IMG/VR virus record: IMGVR_UViG_3300023179_000609
Span: 1-20,657 of that record
Reading direction: 5' to 3' (one strand)
Source: a virus
Length of the DNA: 20,657 nt
Shown here: positions 15,083-20,657 of the stretch, one piece after another
How the letters are laid out: each line of letters opens with the position of its first letter
Numbering within the stretch: position 1 is the stretch's first letter
Position numbers and translations under genes: made by a program
The notes under the pieces: model-generated
Databases searched by the model: none
What the model was told of the DNA's origin: nothing
Seen by the model: only the letters and a program-made list of their open reading frames with translations

Positions 15083-16471
15083 GTGCATAATAGAAAATGG
15101 GTAGGCGATAGATTATGGTACTTGCTTAACTTACCTAAAGAAGATTTAAAAAATTTGTTTCCAAATCATCAATGGGAATCTTTAAAATCTAAACGAAAAC
15201 TATATAGAAGATATATAAAGGAACAAAAAATTATGCCACCTAAACGACCAAAAGAATATTACGAAGGAGAATCACCAGATGATATTCGCCAAAGACTTGA
15301 ACAACCATTAGGTGAAACTGTTGTAAGCCAAGTTATAGATGAAGAAACACGACAATTACTTCATAAGAAACTAGACCAAGTTATAGATGATACAAATATT
15401 AACCCAAGAATGGTCAAAGGTTTTAGGTTATCTAGCTGGGATGGGCTCACCAAAAATCAAGATGGTGAAGCAGAAATACATAAGCTCGCAGGTATTCAGC
15501 TAATCGCAGAAGCTAAAGATTTCGAGCCTAAATGGACAGAAATTACACAGATAGATTATCAGCCAGTTCCTATAGTTCAGGAAACAAAAAAATATCCCAA
15601 AGGTCAGCACACAGCTTTTATTCTTCCTGATACACAAATTGGTTATAGAAAGCTTGCAAATAATGAGATACATTCTTTTCATGATGAACAGGCTATATCT
15701 GCAGCATTATCAGTGTTAAAAGATGTTAGACCTGACCAAGTTATATTACTTGGAGATTTACTAGACCTTCCTGCCTTTGGAAGATATGAACAAACTGAAG
15801 ACTACGCTCATACAACTAATATGGCTTTACAATATGCCTGCAACTTACTAGACACTGTTCGTTCTCTGGTAGGTAAGAAAGCAGAAATTATTATTTTAGA
15901 AGGTAATCACGAAAGACGAATAGAGAAACAAAATAAATCTAATATGCTTGCTAATTTTTCTCTCAGGCAAGAAGGTGATGTTTCTAGCTTTCCAATTCTT
16001 TCAGTTACACATTTACTTAATTTAGAAAAGCGTAATGTGAAATATGTTGAAGGTTATCCAGCTGGAAAATTTTGGCTTAATGAAAGACTACAAGTTATTC
16101 ATGGTCATAGAGTTAATAGCTCAGGCTCAACTGCTGCTAAAATAGCTAAAGAAGAAAATGTATCAACTATACTTGGACATATACATAGAATTGAACAACA
16201 TATGGTAACTAGTAATGTATATAATGGTGGAAAAACTAACGCTGCTTATTCAGCCGGATGTTTATGTAAAATTGATGGTTCAGTTCCAAGTGCCAAAGGT
16301 TCTACAAAATTAGATGGTAGTGCTGTTAAAAACTACGAAAACTGGCAACAAGGTTTTGGTGTAGTTAGTTATTCAGAAGGCAATGCTCCATTTACATATG
16401 AACAAGGTTACATTGATACATTTAATAATTATGAAACAACTTATCGTGGAAAGGTATATCAAATTAAATGA
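15083..16471 (+). CDS. Calcineurin-like metallophosphoesterase with N-terminal DNA-binding-like segment
   Basis: The 462-residue protein carries all metal-binding motifs of the calcineurin-like fold: LPDTQIG (Asp183, with Gln185 in the usual His place), LGDLLD (Asp225, Asp228), GNHERR (Asn275-His276), IHGHR (His340) and GHIHR (His366, His368). I recall that phage relatives also carry the DxQ variant. The first 50 residues (LNLPKEDLKNLFPNHQWESL, then a basic KSKRKLYRRY) look like a small helix-turn-helix often found in these proteins. The substrate is probably nucleic acid or a nucleotide, but this is not visible. It starts at GTG with a poor ribosome binding site and ends in an ATGA overlap. 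Confidence 0.85.
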   Translation: MHNRKWVGDRLWYLLNLPKEDLKNLFPNHQWESLKSKRKLYRRYIKEQKIMPPKRPKEYYEGESPDDIRQRLEQPLGETVVSQVIDEETRQLLHKKLDQVIDDTNINPRMVKGFRLSSWDGLTKNQDGEAEIHKLAGIQLIAEAKDFEPKWTEITQIDYQPVPIVQETKKYPKGQHTAFILPDTQIGYRKLANNEIHSFHDEQAISAALSVLKDVRPDQVILLGDLLDLPAFGRYEQTEDYAHTTNMALQYACNLLDTVRSLVGKKAEIIILEGNHERRIEKQNKSNMLANFSLRQEGDVSSFPILSVTHLLNLEKRNVKYVEGYPAGKFWLNERLQVIHGHRVNSSGSTAAKIAKEENVSTILGHIHRIEQHMVTSNVYNGGKTNAAYSAGCLCKIDGSVPSAKGSTKLDGSAVKNYENWQQGFGVVSYSEGNAPFTYEQGYIDTFNNYETTYRGKVYQIK

Positions 16472-16686
16472 ACGAAGACCAAGCTCAACATTTAAAATCA
16501 ATTCTAAAGAACACAGAGTATCTTTTAACAGACAAATATATTAAAGGTGTACTCGAACATAAAACAATACTAAACAAAGACCACACAGTTTTAGAATTAG
16601 TCGATATGGCAATTGATGAAGCTATTGACCAAGTAACATATCTTTTAACTATAAAAGAAGTTCTAGAAAAAAATAATAATAATTAG
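16468..16686 (+). CDS. Small MazG-like helical protein (72 aa)
   Basis: The protein is all-helical. Its pattern KYIKGVLEHKTIL, a short turn, then LVDMAIDEAIDQVTYLLTIK resembles the core of phage MazG-like/DUF5664-type NTP pyrophosphohydrolases, in which Glu/Asp residues of the 'EH...EAIDQ' helices bind magnesium. At 72 residues it has only the two main helices, so it could be a minimal enzyme, a dimer-dependent one, or a regulatory remnant. It overlaps the phosphoesterase stop by ATGA, which suggests paired function with that enzyme. It is the last plus-strand gene before convergent transcription. Confidence 0.6.
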   Translation: MNEDQAQHLKSILKNTEYLLTDKYIKGVLEHKTILNKDHTVLELVDMAIDEAIDQVTYLLTIKEVLEKNNNN

Positions 16687-16888
16687 AATTGCTAACCACC
16701 AAGGTATACCAATTGCTATAAATATTAAATAGATTATTATTAATAAAATTAAATTCATAAGTTTAATTGCTGGCTGTGTATTTCAGTAGTTGTAAGTAGA
16801 AAGAATTTTTGGCTATAAATACCATTTAACCTGTTACGCTAATCTTGCCAAAGGATTGCATGCACCAGCTTTATTATTTTAACATTTT
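16687..16888. other. Convergent intergenic region with nested inverted repeats
   Basis: No convincing gene or tRNA lies in these 202 bases between the last plus-strand and last minus-strand genes. GCTGG (16769-16773) can pair with CCAGC (16865-16869), and inside that TTTTTGGC (16806-16813) can pair with GCCAAAGG (16847-16854), with two wobble pairs if read as plus-strand RNA. A structured RNA or a two-way transcription stop is possible. A 31-codon very hydrophobic minus-strand frame (16758-16663) is present but lacks a ribosome binding site. Confidence 0.35.
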
Positions 16889-17086
16889 TTAATTGAGTTT
16901 TTTTCTTCTCCTGCTTATTCTACCACCTTTAGCTCCTGCGACTCTTGCTAATTCAGGATTAAGATAAAATCCACCTGTGTTACCCTTGTGTCCACCTATA
17001 GTTCCAATTTTTCTATAAAAATCTTCACCATATTTCTTTTTATTTGTTTCAGCAGCTTTTTGACCACCTAATTTAGTTCCTGCCAT
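16889..17086 (-). CDS. Small basic KGG-motif protein (65 aa)
   Basis: The 65 residues are basic and Gly-rich, with repeats of the stress-protein 'KGG' type: KLGGQKAAETNKKKYG (5-20), TIGGHKGNTGGF (29-40) and AGAKGGRISRRRKK (50-63). Similar small proteins are frequent in phages and plasmids of Gram-positive bacteria; their role is not known, and nucleic-acid binding is a fair guess from the charge. An AGGAAA site lies about 6 bases before the ATG, and the start overlaps the end of the 49-residue membrane gene by 14 bases. It is the last gene of the leftward operon. Confidence 0.72.
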   Translation of the reverse strand: MAGTKLGGQKAAETNKKKYGEDFYRKIGTIGGHKGNTGGFYLNPELARVAGAKGGRISRRRKKLN

Positions 17087-17222
17087 TTCTTTTCCTCATT
17101 TCTTTTAAATATCTTATAGATTCTTCATGAAATGCTAATCCAATGAAAGCAATCCATAAACCAATCCAAAGTAATATTATTATTATTGCTATTGACAATA
17201 AAATAGTTAATATTGAAATCAT
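17073..17222 (-). CDS. Tiny membrane protein (49 aa) coupled to its neighbours
   Basis: The ATG at 17222 overlaps the stop of the 55-residue gene as ATGA, a strong sign of translational coupling, and its 3' end overlaps the KGG gene by 14 bases. The protein opens with a long membrane segment (about 2-31: MISILTILLSIAIII, continuing LLWIGLWIAFIGLAF), followed by a charged helix (HEESIRYLKEMRKRN). No family is recognised. It is short enough to be missed by common length cut-offs. Because the membrane segment is low in complexity, the gene call rests mainly on the overlap and the clean charged tail. Confidence 0.5.
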   Translation of the reverse strand: MISILTILLSIAIIIILLWIGLWIAFIGLAFHEESIRYLKEMRKRNGRN

Positions 17223-17386
17223 TTATTAGAATATATTAATGTAATTACAGATTGGATTCCCCAGACTATACATACAAATAATCCAGCACCGATATCAGGA
17301 GTACTTGGTTCTGAAATTAAACCAAAAAATCCTAAAAGTGAAATTGTAATTCCTATAATACTTGTTACTTTACTTGCAGTTTGCAT
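17219..17386 (-). CDS. Small two-helix membrane protein (55 aa)
   Basis: I choose the ATG at 17386 because a GAAAGG site lies 7 bases upstream and it clears the transglycosylase stop at 17400; the longer in-frame start at 17509 would lie inside that gene. The protein has two membrane segments (about 6-25 and 33-52) joined by a loop with SEPSTPDIGAG. The layout is holin-like, but it lies on the strand opposite to the lysis genes, next to a membrane-anchored transglycosylase. The stop overlaps the start of the 49-residue gene. The function is unknown. Confidence 0.62.
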   Translation of the reverse strand: MQTASKVTSIIGITISLLGFFGLISEPSTPDIGAGLFVCIVWGIQSVITLIYSNK

Positions 17387-17399
17387 ATTTAAACCTTTC

Positions 17400-17984
17400 T
17401 TACCACCAATGATTATTAAGCCAAAATCTATACGCATTTTCCCAACTGCCGTATCTTGAAATTGCATATTGTTCAAAATATTTATCTTGACAATTAAAAT
17501 CAGCTCCACAAGGAAGTTTAGTGCCAGGACAAGCCTGTCCTATACCTCTACATCCTATACTGTTTACTGAAGATGGATTACAACCAGATTCTTTCATATA
17601 AATATAATCTTTATAGGGATTTCCGGTATTGCAACCAGCTTGAGCTGATACAGTTGATATACCAATTGCTTTATTAGAAGCTTCGGCTATCTTGTTTTGC
17701 TGTTTTGTAAGTTTAGCTTGTAATTGGCTACTTAAGTTATTTTTTTCTTGTTCTAGTTGCTTGATTTTCTCTAGCTGTTGTTGCTTTTCTTGTTCTGTTT
17801 GAGCTTTGCTATTCAAAACATTTTCGTATTGAATATTAAGCTGTTTTAGCTTAGCTTCAGATGATTTCAATTCAATTTTTTGCATTTGCAATTTATTGTT
17901 TGAGTGTCTGATGTTAGCTACTCCCAGCCAGATAAAACTTAATAGTAATATGCTGACCAGTGGTATTGAAAGTTTTGCTTTCAT
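17400..17984 (-). CDS. Membrane-anchored coiled-coil protein with lytic-transglycosylase-like domain
   Basis: The 194 residues fall in three parts: an N-terminal membrane anchor (about 6-22), a long Gln/Lys/Glu coiled coil (about 30-100), and a C-terminal domain (118-194) that resembles small lytic transglycosylases/aggregation-promoting-factor ends. The likely catalytic Glu132 lies in YMKESGCNP, followed by GIGQACPG and the closing YGSWENAYRFWLNNHWW. Six cysteines (118, 135, 145, 152, 159, 165) suggest disulfides outside the membrane. It would trim peptidoglycan while tethered to the membrane. I recall similar closing motifs in Saccharibacteria and Actinobacteria. Possible jobs are DNA-entry support, lysis or exclusion of other phages. 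Confidence 0.78.
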   Translation of the reverse strand: MKAKLSIPLVSILLLSFIWLGVANIRHSNNKLQMQKIELKSSEAKLKQLNIQYENVLNSKAQTEQEKQQQLEKIKQLEQEKNNLSSQLQAKLTKQQNKIAEASNKAIGISTVSAQAGCNTGNPYKDYIYMKESGCNPSSVNSIGCRGIGQACPGTKLPCGADFNCQDKYFEQYAISRYGSWENAYRFWLNNHWW

Positions 17985-18032
17985 AACATTAACCTGCGTG
18001 TGTCTGAAATTCTCTGGTTAGCTGTCTCCTGT

Positions 18033-18233
18033 TTACTTTGTAAATTGTTTGACCAATACTACGCTTGCCCAGAATGCTTGAGGGATTGTAAGAACTACTG
18101 GTAGCAGTCCATCTGTACCCATAACTATGACAGTTGTAGTGTAGGCTATACTTGCAATTACGAATAATTGCAATACACCAATTATACCATTTCCAAATCT
18201 TGTACTGATTTTTTTATGTTTTAATTTTGACAT
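18033..18233 (-). CDS. Small two-helix membrane protein (66 aa)
   Basis: A basic N-terminus (KLKHKKISTRFGNG) is followed by two membrane segments (about 16-38 and 43-62) and a short basic end. A good AAAGGA site lies about 6 bases before the ATG. It is 48 bases upstream of the transglycosylase gene and probably in the same message. No family is recognised. Together with the 55- and 49-residue proteins it makes three small membrane proteins around one peptidoglycan enzyme. The hairpins in its leader (18245-18289) may control it. Confidence 0.65.
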   Translation of the reverse strand: MSKLKHKKISTRFGNGIIGVLQLFVIASIAYTTTVIVMGTDGLLPVVLTIPQAFWASVVLVKQFTK

Positions 18234-18244
18234 ATCTTTCCTTT

Positions 18245-18289
18245 CTCTTGTTTTAATAACAAGCTCAAGTTCTCATAAGAGAACAAGAG
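18245..18289 (-). promoter_or_regulatory. Mutually exclusive hairpins in the leader of the membrane cassette
   Basis: In the minus-strand transcript, CTCTTGTT (18289-18282) can pair with AACAAGAG (18252-18245) over 8 perfect pairs. It can instead be replaced by two smaller stems: GTTCTC with GAGAAC (18284-18279 and 18274-18269, TTAT loop) and CTTGTT with AACAAG (18263-18258 and 18252-18247). The last arm ends just before the ribosome binding site of the 66-residue gene. This is the layout of a switch or attenuator, but no T-run of a terminator follows. Confidence 0.4.
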
Positions 18290-18296
18290 TTTATCA

Positions 18297-18761
18297 TTAA
18301 TTGTTTCTTATGTATTGAAATACATATTTTTCTGACCATTTATTGTTGTTATACTTTTTGCAACATTTACCACAAGCATTTGTAGATTTTTTATTTGCTT
18401 TACTTTGATAACCACAACTGTTACATATAAGTATATATTTAGCAGGTGGTTGAACAATTGTATTTGGGTCATAAGTTCTTTCACCACTACATCCGATAGA
18501 TTTTGCAACTGCTTTCCATATATGGTTATGATGACAACCTCTTGTTAAAGCGTGAGCTATTTCATGTAATAGTGTTTCCTTAACTACTTCTTCAGTATTT
18601 AATTCAGTTAATTTTTCTGATAAAGAAATTGTTCTATCAGTATAGTTACATTGTCCAAATCTTCTGACTGACCTATCAAATTTAAATGTCCATCCAGTTT
18701 CTAACAAATCGTGTTCATCTAATAATTTGACTGCTAGTCCATAAGCTTTTGTTGTATTCAT
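18297..18761 (-). CDS. SprT-like zinc metalloprotease with C-terminal zinc ribbon
   Basis: The 154-residue protein has the SprT-like core: a helix-strand start (KAYGLAVKLLDEHDL, then GWTFKFDRSVRRFG), and LLHEIAHAL with zinc ligands His66 and His70 and catalytic Glu67, followed by HHNHIWKAVAKSIG, which supplies the third ligand (His80 or a neighbour). A zinc ribbon follows with Cys113-Cys116 and Cys130-Cys133. Eukaryotic relatives (Spartan) cut proteins crosslinked to DNA; phage versions are common but little studied. A GAAAGGA site lies 7 bases before the ATG. The neighbours suggest an early or middle gene linked to DNA metabolism. Confidence 0.87.
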   Translation of the reverse strand: MNTTKAYGLAVKLLDEHDLLETGWTFKFDRSVRRFGQCNYTDRTISLSEKLTELNTEEVVKETLLHEIAHALTRGCHHNHIWKAVAKSIGCSGERTYDPNTIVQPPAKYILICNSCGYQSKANKKSTNACGKCCKKYNNNKWSEKYVFQYIRNN

Positions 18762-18843
18762 TTTGTAATCCTTTCTACTTAATTACTCTTATATTGTCTC
18801 TCATTACATTAATAAAGACAACAATTCTATATGGAAATATTCA
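18762..18843 (-). promoter_or_regulatory. Leader of the SprT gene with inverted repeat
   Basis: This 82-base gap is the longest between minus-strand genes here. TTGTCT (18794-18799) and AGACAA (18816-18821) form a 6-base inverted repeat around 16 bases. On the minus strand TTGTCT and TATAAG resemble promoter boxes but are 22 bases apart, which is too far. I see no clear promoter. Confidence 0.25.
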
Positions 18844-19215
18844 TTATTCTTTTTCAATTATATCGACATATACTGCTGACCAAGATGTACCATAATGAGT
18901 AATACCCCAAACATATTCGTCTAAAACATAACTATAAAAAATTAATTCATTAGTTATATTTTGAAGATATTTTGCATCTGCTGGTGTTATTAAATACCAT
19001 TGAAAAATATCTATATCATATTTTTGATGTTCAAGACCTCCCCAAATATTGCAATCTTCATTTTCGCAGGAACAATTATATAAATTGCCATTAATTTTAT
19101 TATCTCTAATATCATTATCAAGTTCAGAAACTCTATTAAATAAATATATATTATCTAATCTATTTGCCAATTCTTCATAAGAAATATTTTCTACAATTTT
19201 TTTAGTTTTATTCAT
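18844..19215 (-). CDS. Phage protein of unknown function (123 aa)
   Basis: The 123 residues show a helical, acidic N-terminal third (ISYEELANRLDNIYLFNRVS), a Cys-containing middle (NCSCENEDCNIWGG, about 47-60) that could bind a metal, and a final part rich in Tyr, Trp and acidic residues. I do not recognise a family. It has a clear AGGAG site inside the end of its upstream neighbour and is directly adjacent to it, so it is almost certainly a real gene of the leftward operon. Confidence 0.62.
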   Translation of the reverse strand: MNKTKKIVENISYEELANRLDNIYLFNRVSELDNDIRDNKINGNLYNCSCENEDCNIWGGLEHQKYDIDIFQWYLITPADAKYLQNITNELIFYSYVLDEYVWGITHYGTSWSAVYVDIIEKE

Positions 19216-19518
19216 TTAATTATTCTCCTTGTTTTTTAATTTAGTAGATTTAATTTTTTCTTCTAATTGATAGAATTTATAAGCATTTTCTAAACTTCCT
19301 TTAGAACCTTTTTTTACTTGTTTATAAGATGGTATATAGTTACCCCAATAATCTTCTTTTGGTTCGTCAGCAAGTATACAAGCTCCACTTTCTAAAGCAT
19401 CCATAGCTCTTCTACCGTAATGACCTTCCATTAACCAACACTGTCCAGAATCTATTAATGATTGTAGACTTCCATATGGATTGTCCATTATTTCTTTATG
19501 TATAGTTGAATAGTTCAT
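19216..19518 (-). CDS. Small phage protein of unknown function (100 aa)
   Basis: The 100 residues carry recognisable but unassigned phrases: WLMEGHYGRRAMDALESGAC and ADEPKEDYWGNYIPSYKQV, followed by KKGSKGSLENAYKFY. I recall similar small proteins in other phages, with the 'DY(W/Y)G...PS...KGSKGS' outline and no known function. A GGAAAGGA site precedes the ATG by about 7 bases, and the gene starts one base after the stop of its upstream neighbour. The C-terminus is Lys/Asn-rich. Confidence 0.62.
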   Translation of the reverse strand: MNYSTIHKEIMDNPYGSLQSLIDSGQCWLMEGHYGRRAMDALESGACILADEPKEDYWGNYIPSYKQVKKGSKGSLENAYKFYQLEEKIKSTKLKNKENN

Positions 19519-19519
19519 T

Positions 19520-19795
19520 CTAATTCCTTTCCAATATATCTAACTTACTAATTGGGATTTCATATATAGTTATGTTTGGATTGTTCTTTAAAGCTTTAAT
19601 TGGATATGTTTTAGCATTATCCCCACTAATATAAAATGTACGAGGATAAATTCTATCGCCATAACTATTTTTTGCTAATATTTCTATCTCATTATGTTGA
19701 CCAATTTTATATGTTGCCAAACCAACTTTTCTGCCATCCCATATTGGCATTTTAATTGTAAATTTTTGACAAGGTGTTGTTCTACTTAAAATCAT
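19520..19795 (-). CDS. Small phage protein of unknown function (91 aa), coupled to the exonuclease
   Basis: The ATG overlaps the exonuclease stop by ATGA, and its AAGGAG site lies in the exonuclease coding end. The protein is mostly beta (FTIKMPIWDGRKVGLATYKI, then IEILAKNSYGDRIYPRTFYI) with a basic character. The closeness to the exonuclease suggests a role in recombination or replication, but nothing in the sequence names it. Confidence 0.6.
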   Translation of the reverse strand: MILSRTTPCQKFTIKMPIWDGRKVGLATYKIGQHNEIEILAKNSYGDRIYPRTFYISGDNAKTYPIKALKNNPNITIYEIPISKLDILERN

Positions 19796-20310
19796 AACTT
19801 ACTCCTTATGTTATCAATTATTTTTTTATCTCTTTTAACTTCTACTATTTTTATTGCATCTTCAATACGAACATCTGGATTAAAAAATACTACATCTGTC
19901 GAATCTAAATCTGTAATTAACATACCGAAATGTATTTGTGCTAGTATTTCAAAAGGCACTTCGTTAGAACATTCATAATGACGCTCACGATTAAAACATT
20001 TTACTTCTATTAATTTATTACCACATATACCATCTGGTGAATATCCAGCACCAATGTACTCACTATTAGTTACAAAACCAACTCGCCAAACATCTACATC
20101 ATTAATTTTTTCATATATTTCAATCGCCTGAGGTTCAAGTATATGACCTCGCTGAGTGTAATAGTTACCTGCAAATGTTTTATTGGCTCTATTTAATGCT
20201 TCTTTTTTACCAAATGTAAGTAAGTCTTTAGCAGATGTTCCTGTAATTTTTCCAGTACGCAAGGTAAGCCATTCCTGACTACCCTGCTTAACATTATGAA
20301 TTTTAATCAT
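19792..20310 (-). CDS. YqaJ/lambda-type recombination exonuclease
   Basis: I prefer the ATG at 20310 (172 residues, IKIHNVKQGSQEWLTLRTGK) to the TTG at 20325, since it matches the usual family start. Motifs of the YqaJ viral recombinase nuclease are in order: GSQEWLTLRTGKITGTSA (10-27), RGHILEPQAIEIYE with Glu59, GYSPDGI with Asp93, LIEVKCF with Glu102 and Lys104, and AQIHFGM with Gln125. Such enzymes resect double-stranded ends 5' to 3' and hand the single strand to an annealing protein. That partner is probably the gene directly upstream. The frame overlaps both neighbours by a few bases. Confidence 0.87.
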   Translation of the reverse strand: MIKIHNVKQGSQEWLTLRTGKITGTSAKDLLTFGKKEALNRANKTFAGNYYTQRGHILEPQAIEIYEKINDVDVWRVGFVTNSEYIGAGYSPDGICGNKLIEVKCFNRERHYECSNEVPFEILAQIHFGMLITDLDSTDVVFFNPDVRIEDAIKIVEVKRDKKIIDNIRSKL

Positions 20311-20657
20311 TGAATACTTCAACAATTCTATCTACTTCTTCTGGAGTGAATTTTACATCTTGAAGTTTAACTTCAGACATTTCTTCAGCTGGTGTTGCTT
20401 CATAACCAGCCATCTTCATTAACCAGCCAAAAGCATTTCTATATGCTTTACCAACAGCTCTAGTTTGAGCCATACTAGCAATTGCATATTCATCAAAATA
20501 TTGCTTACCTTTTTCTTTATTAGTACAGATTGCTATACCACAACCTACAACTTCGTTGTTTTCTAATCTTACTAGATTAACTTTTGCTCTATATTTAACT
20601 ATGTTGTCTGTAGATAAATCCTTTAACGACTCAACCACAGGAAAACTCTCAAAACTC
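20303..20657 (-). CDS. Probable phage single-strand annealing/recombination protein (start lies right of the window)
   Basis: The frame is open to the right edge, so only the C-terminal 118 or so residues are present; the GTG at 20638 is internal. The sequence VRLENNEVVGCGIAICTNKE, then a stretch with YAIASMAQTRAVGKAYRNAF and GWLMKMAGYEATPAEEM, matches a motif I associate with phage recombination proteins that accompany exonucleases. The last 25 residues are acidic and end EEVDRIVEVFND. Location directly upstream of the YqaJ-type exonuclease fits an exonuclease-annealing pair. The family cannot be named safely without the N-terminus. Confidence 0.6.
   Translation of the reverse strand, partial: SFESFPVVESLKDLSTDNIVKYRAKVNLVRLENNEVVGCGIAICTNKEKGKQYFDEYAIASMAQTRAVGKAYRNAFGWLMKMAGYEATPAEEMSEVKLQDVKFTPEEVDRIVEVFND

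Noticed and set aside
16663-16758. 31-codon very hydrophobic minus-strand frame
   Set aside because: No ribosome binding site, low complexity (mostly Ile and Leu) in AT-rich DNA, and partial overlap with the MazG-like gene; could still be real but not supported.
16800-16870. tRNA-like segment ending GCACCA
   Set aside because: No T-loop (TTCRA) and no acceptor stem could be found on either strand.
17387-17509. Longer form of the 55-residue membrane protein
   Set aside because: The extension lies inside the transglycosylase gene, and the ATG at 17386 has its own ribosome binding site.
18308-18508. 66-codon frame overlapping the SprT gene
   Set aside because: Shadow frame inside a gene with a full active-site and zinc-ribbon pattern.
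1-20657. Alternative genetic code (TGA read as an amino acid, as in some Patescibacteria)
   Set aside because: TGA ends many genes at sensible places, often in ATGA overlaps, and none of the large genes contains an internal TGA.
1-20657. Integrase, attachment site, insertion sequence or CRISPR array
   Set aside because: No such genes or repeat arrays were seen on either strand; lifestyle cannot be decided from this window.

Overview
The window is part of a tailed double-stranded DNA phage (or prophage) genome with siphovirus architecture. It is AT-rich, tightly packed, and uses the ordinary bacterial code: TAA, TGA and TAG all act as stops, and no long gene has an internal TGA. Starts mostly follow AGGAG-type ribosome binding sites, and many neighbours overlap as ATGA or TAATG. 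No tool was available, so protein names rest on recognised motifs, size and gene order. The endolysin (CHAP plus SH3-like) points to a peptidoglycan-bearing host. The disulfide-rich lytic-transglycosylase-like domain at 17400-17984 resembles, from memory, proteins I associate with Saccharibacteria (Patescibacteria/TM7). That host guess is an inference only.

Layout, plus strand. Positions 1-1963 hold a virion surface cassette: a beta-rich structural protein whose start lies left of the window, a small acidic protein, a LamG-fold protein and a Com-like zinc finger. Positions 2017-4494 carry the prohead protease, the HK97-fold major capsid protein and a tail-tube-like protein, closed by a strong terminator. 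A new promoter at 4543-4571 opens the connector and tail module: head-tail adaptor, stopper, neck protein, tail terminator, two tail assembly chaperones joined by a predicted -1 frameshift, tape measure, distal tail protein, tail hub and three related receptor-binding-type proteins (to 13545). A second promoter-like site precedes the lysis module (13566-14685): an XhlA-like membrane protein, a CHAP endolysin and a small two-helix holin candidate. An acidic unknown, a calcineurin-like phosphoesterase and a small MazG-like helical protein follow (to 16686).

From 16889 to the right edge everything is on the minus strand and converges on the late genes. From the right edge leftwards come a probable single-strand annealing protein (cut by the edge) and a YqaJ/lambda-type exonuclease, which together look like a two-gene recombination module. 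Three unknown small proteins and a SprT-like zinc metalloprotease follow. The group ends with an envelope cassette: a 66-residue membrane protein, a membrane-anchored coiled-coil lytic transglycosylase, two membrane proteins of 55 and 49 residues, and a small basic KGG-motif protein. Terminase and portal genes must lie outside the window, probably to the left. No integrase, tRNA, insertion sequence or CRISPR array was seen.

The most notable signals are the canonical C_CCA_AAA slippery heptamer in the tail chaperones, a tail-tube-like gene placed next to the capsid gene rather than the tail genes, a 25-base motif shared by the two plus-strand promoter regions, three tandem paralogous fibre genes with one common N-terminal module, and the minus-strand membrane/transglycosylase cassette, which is separate from the lysis genes.
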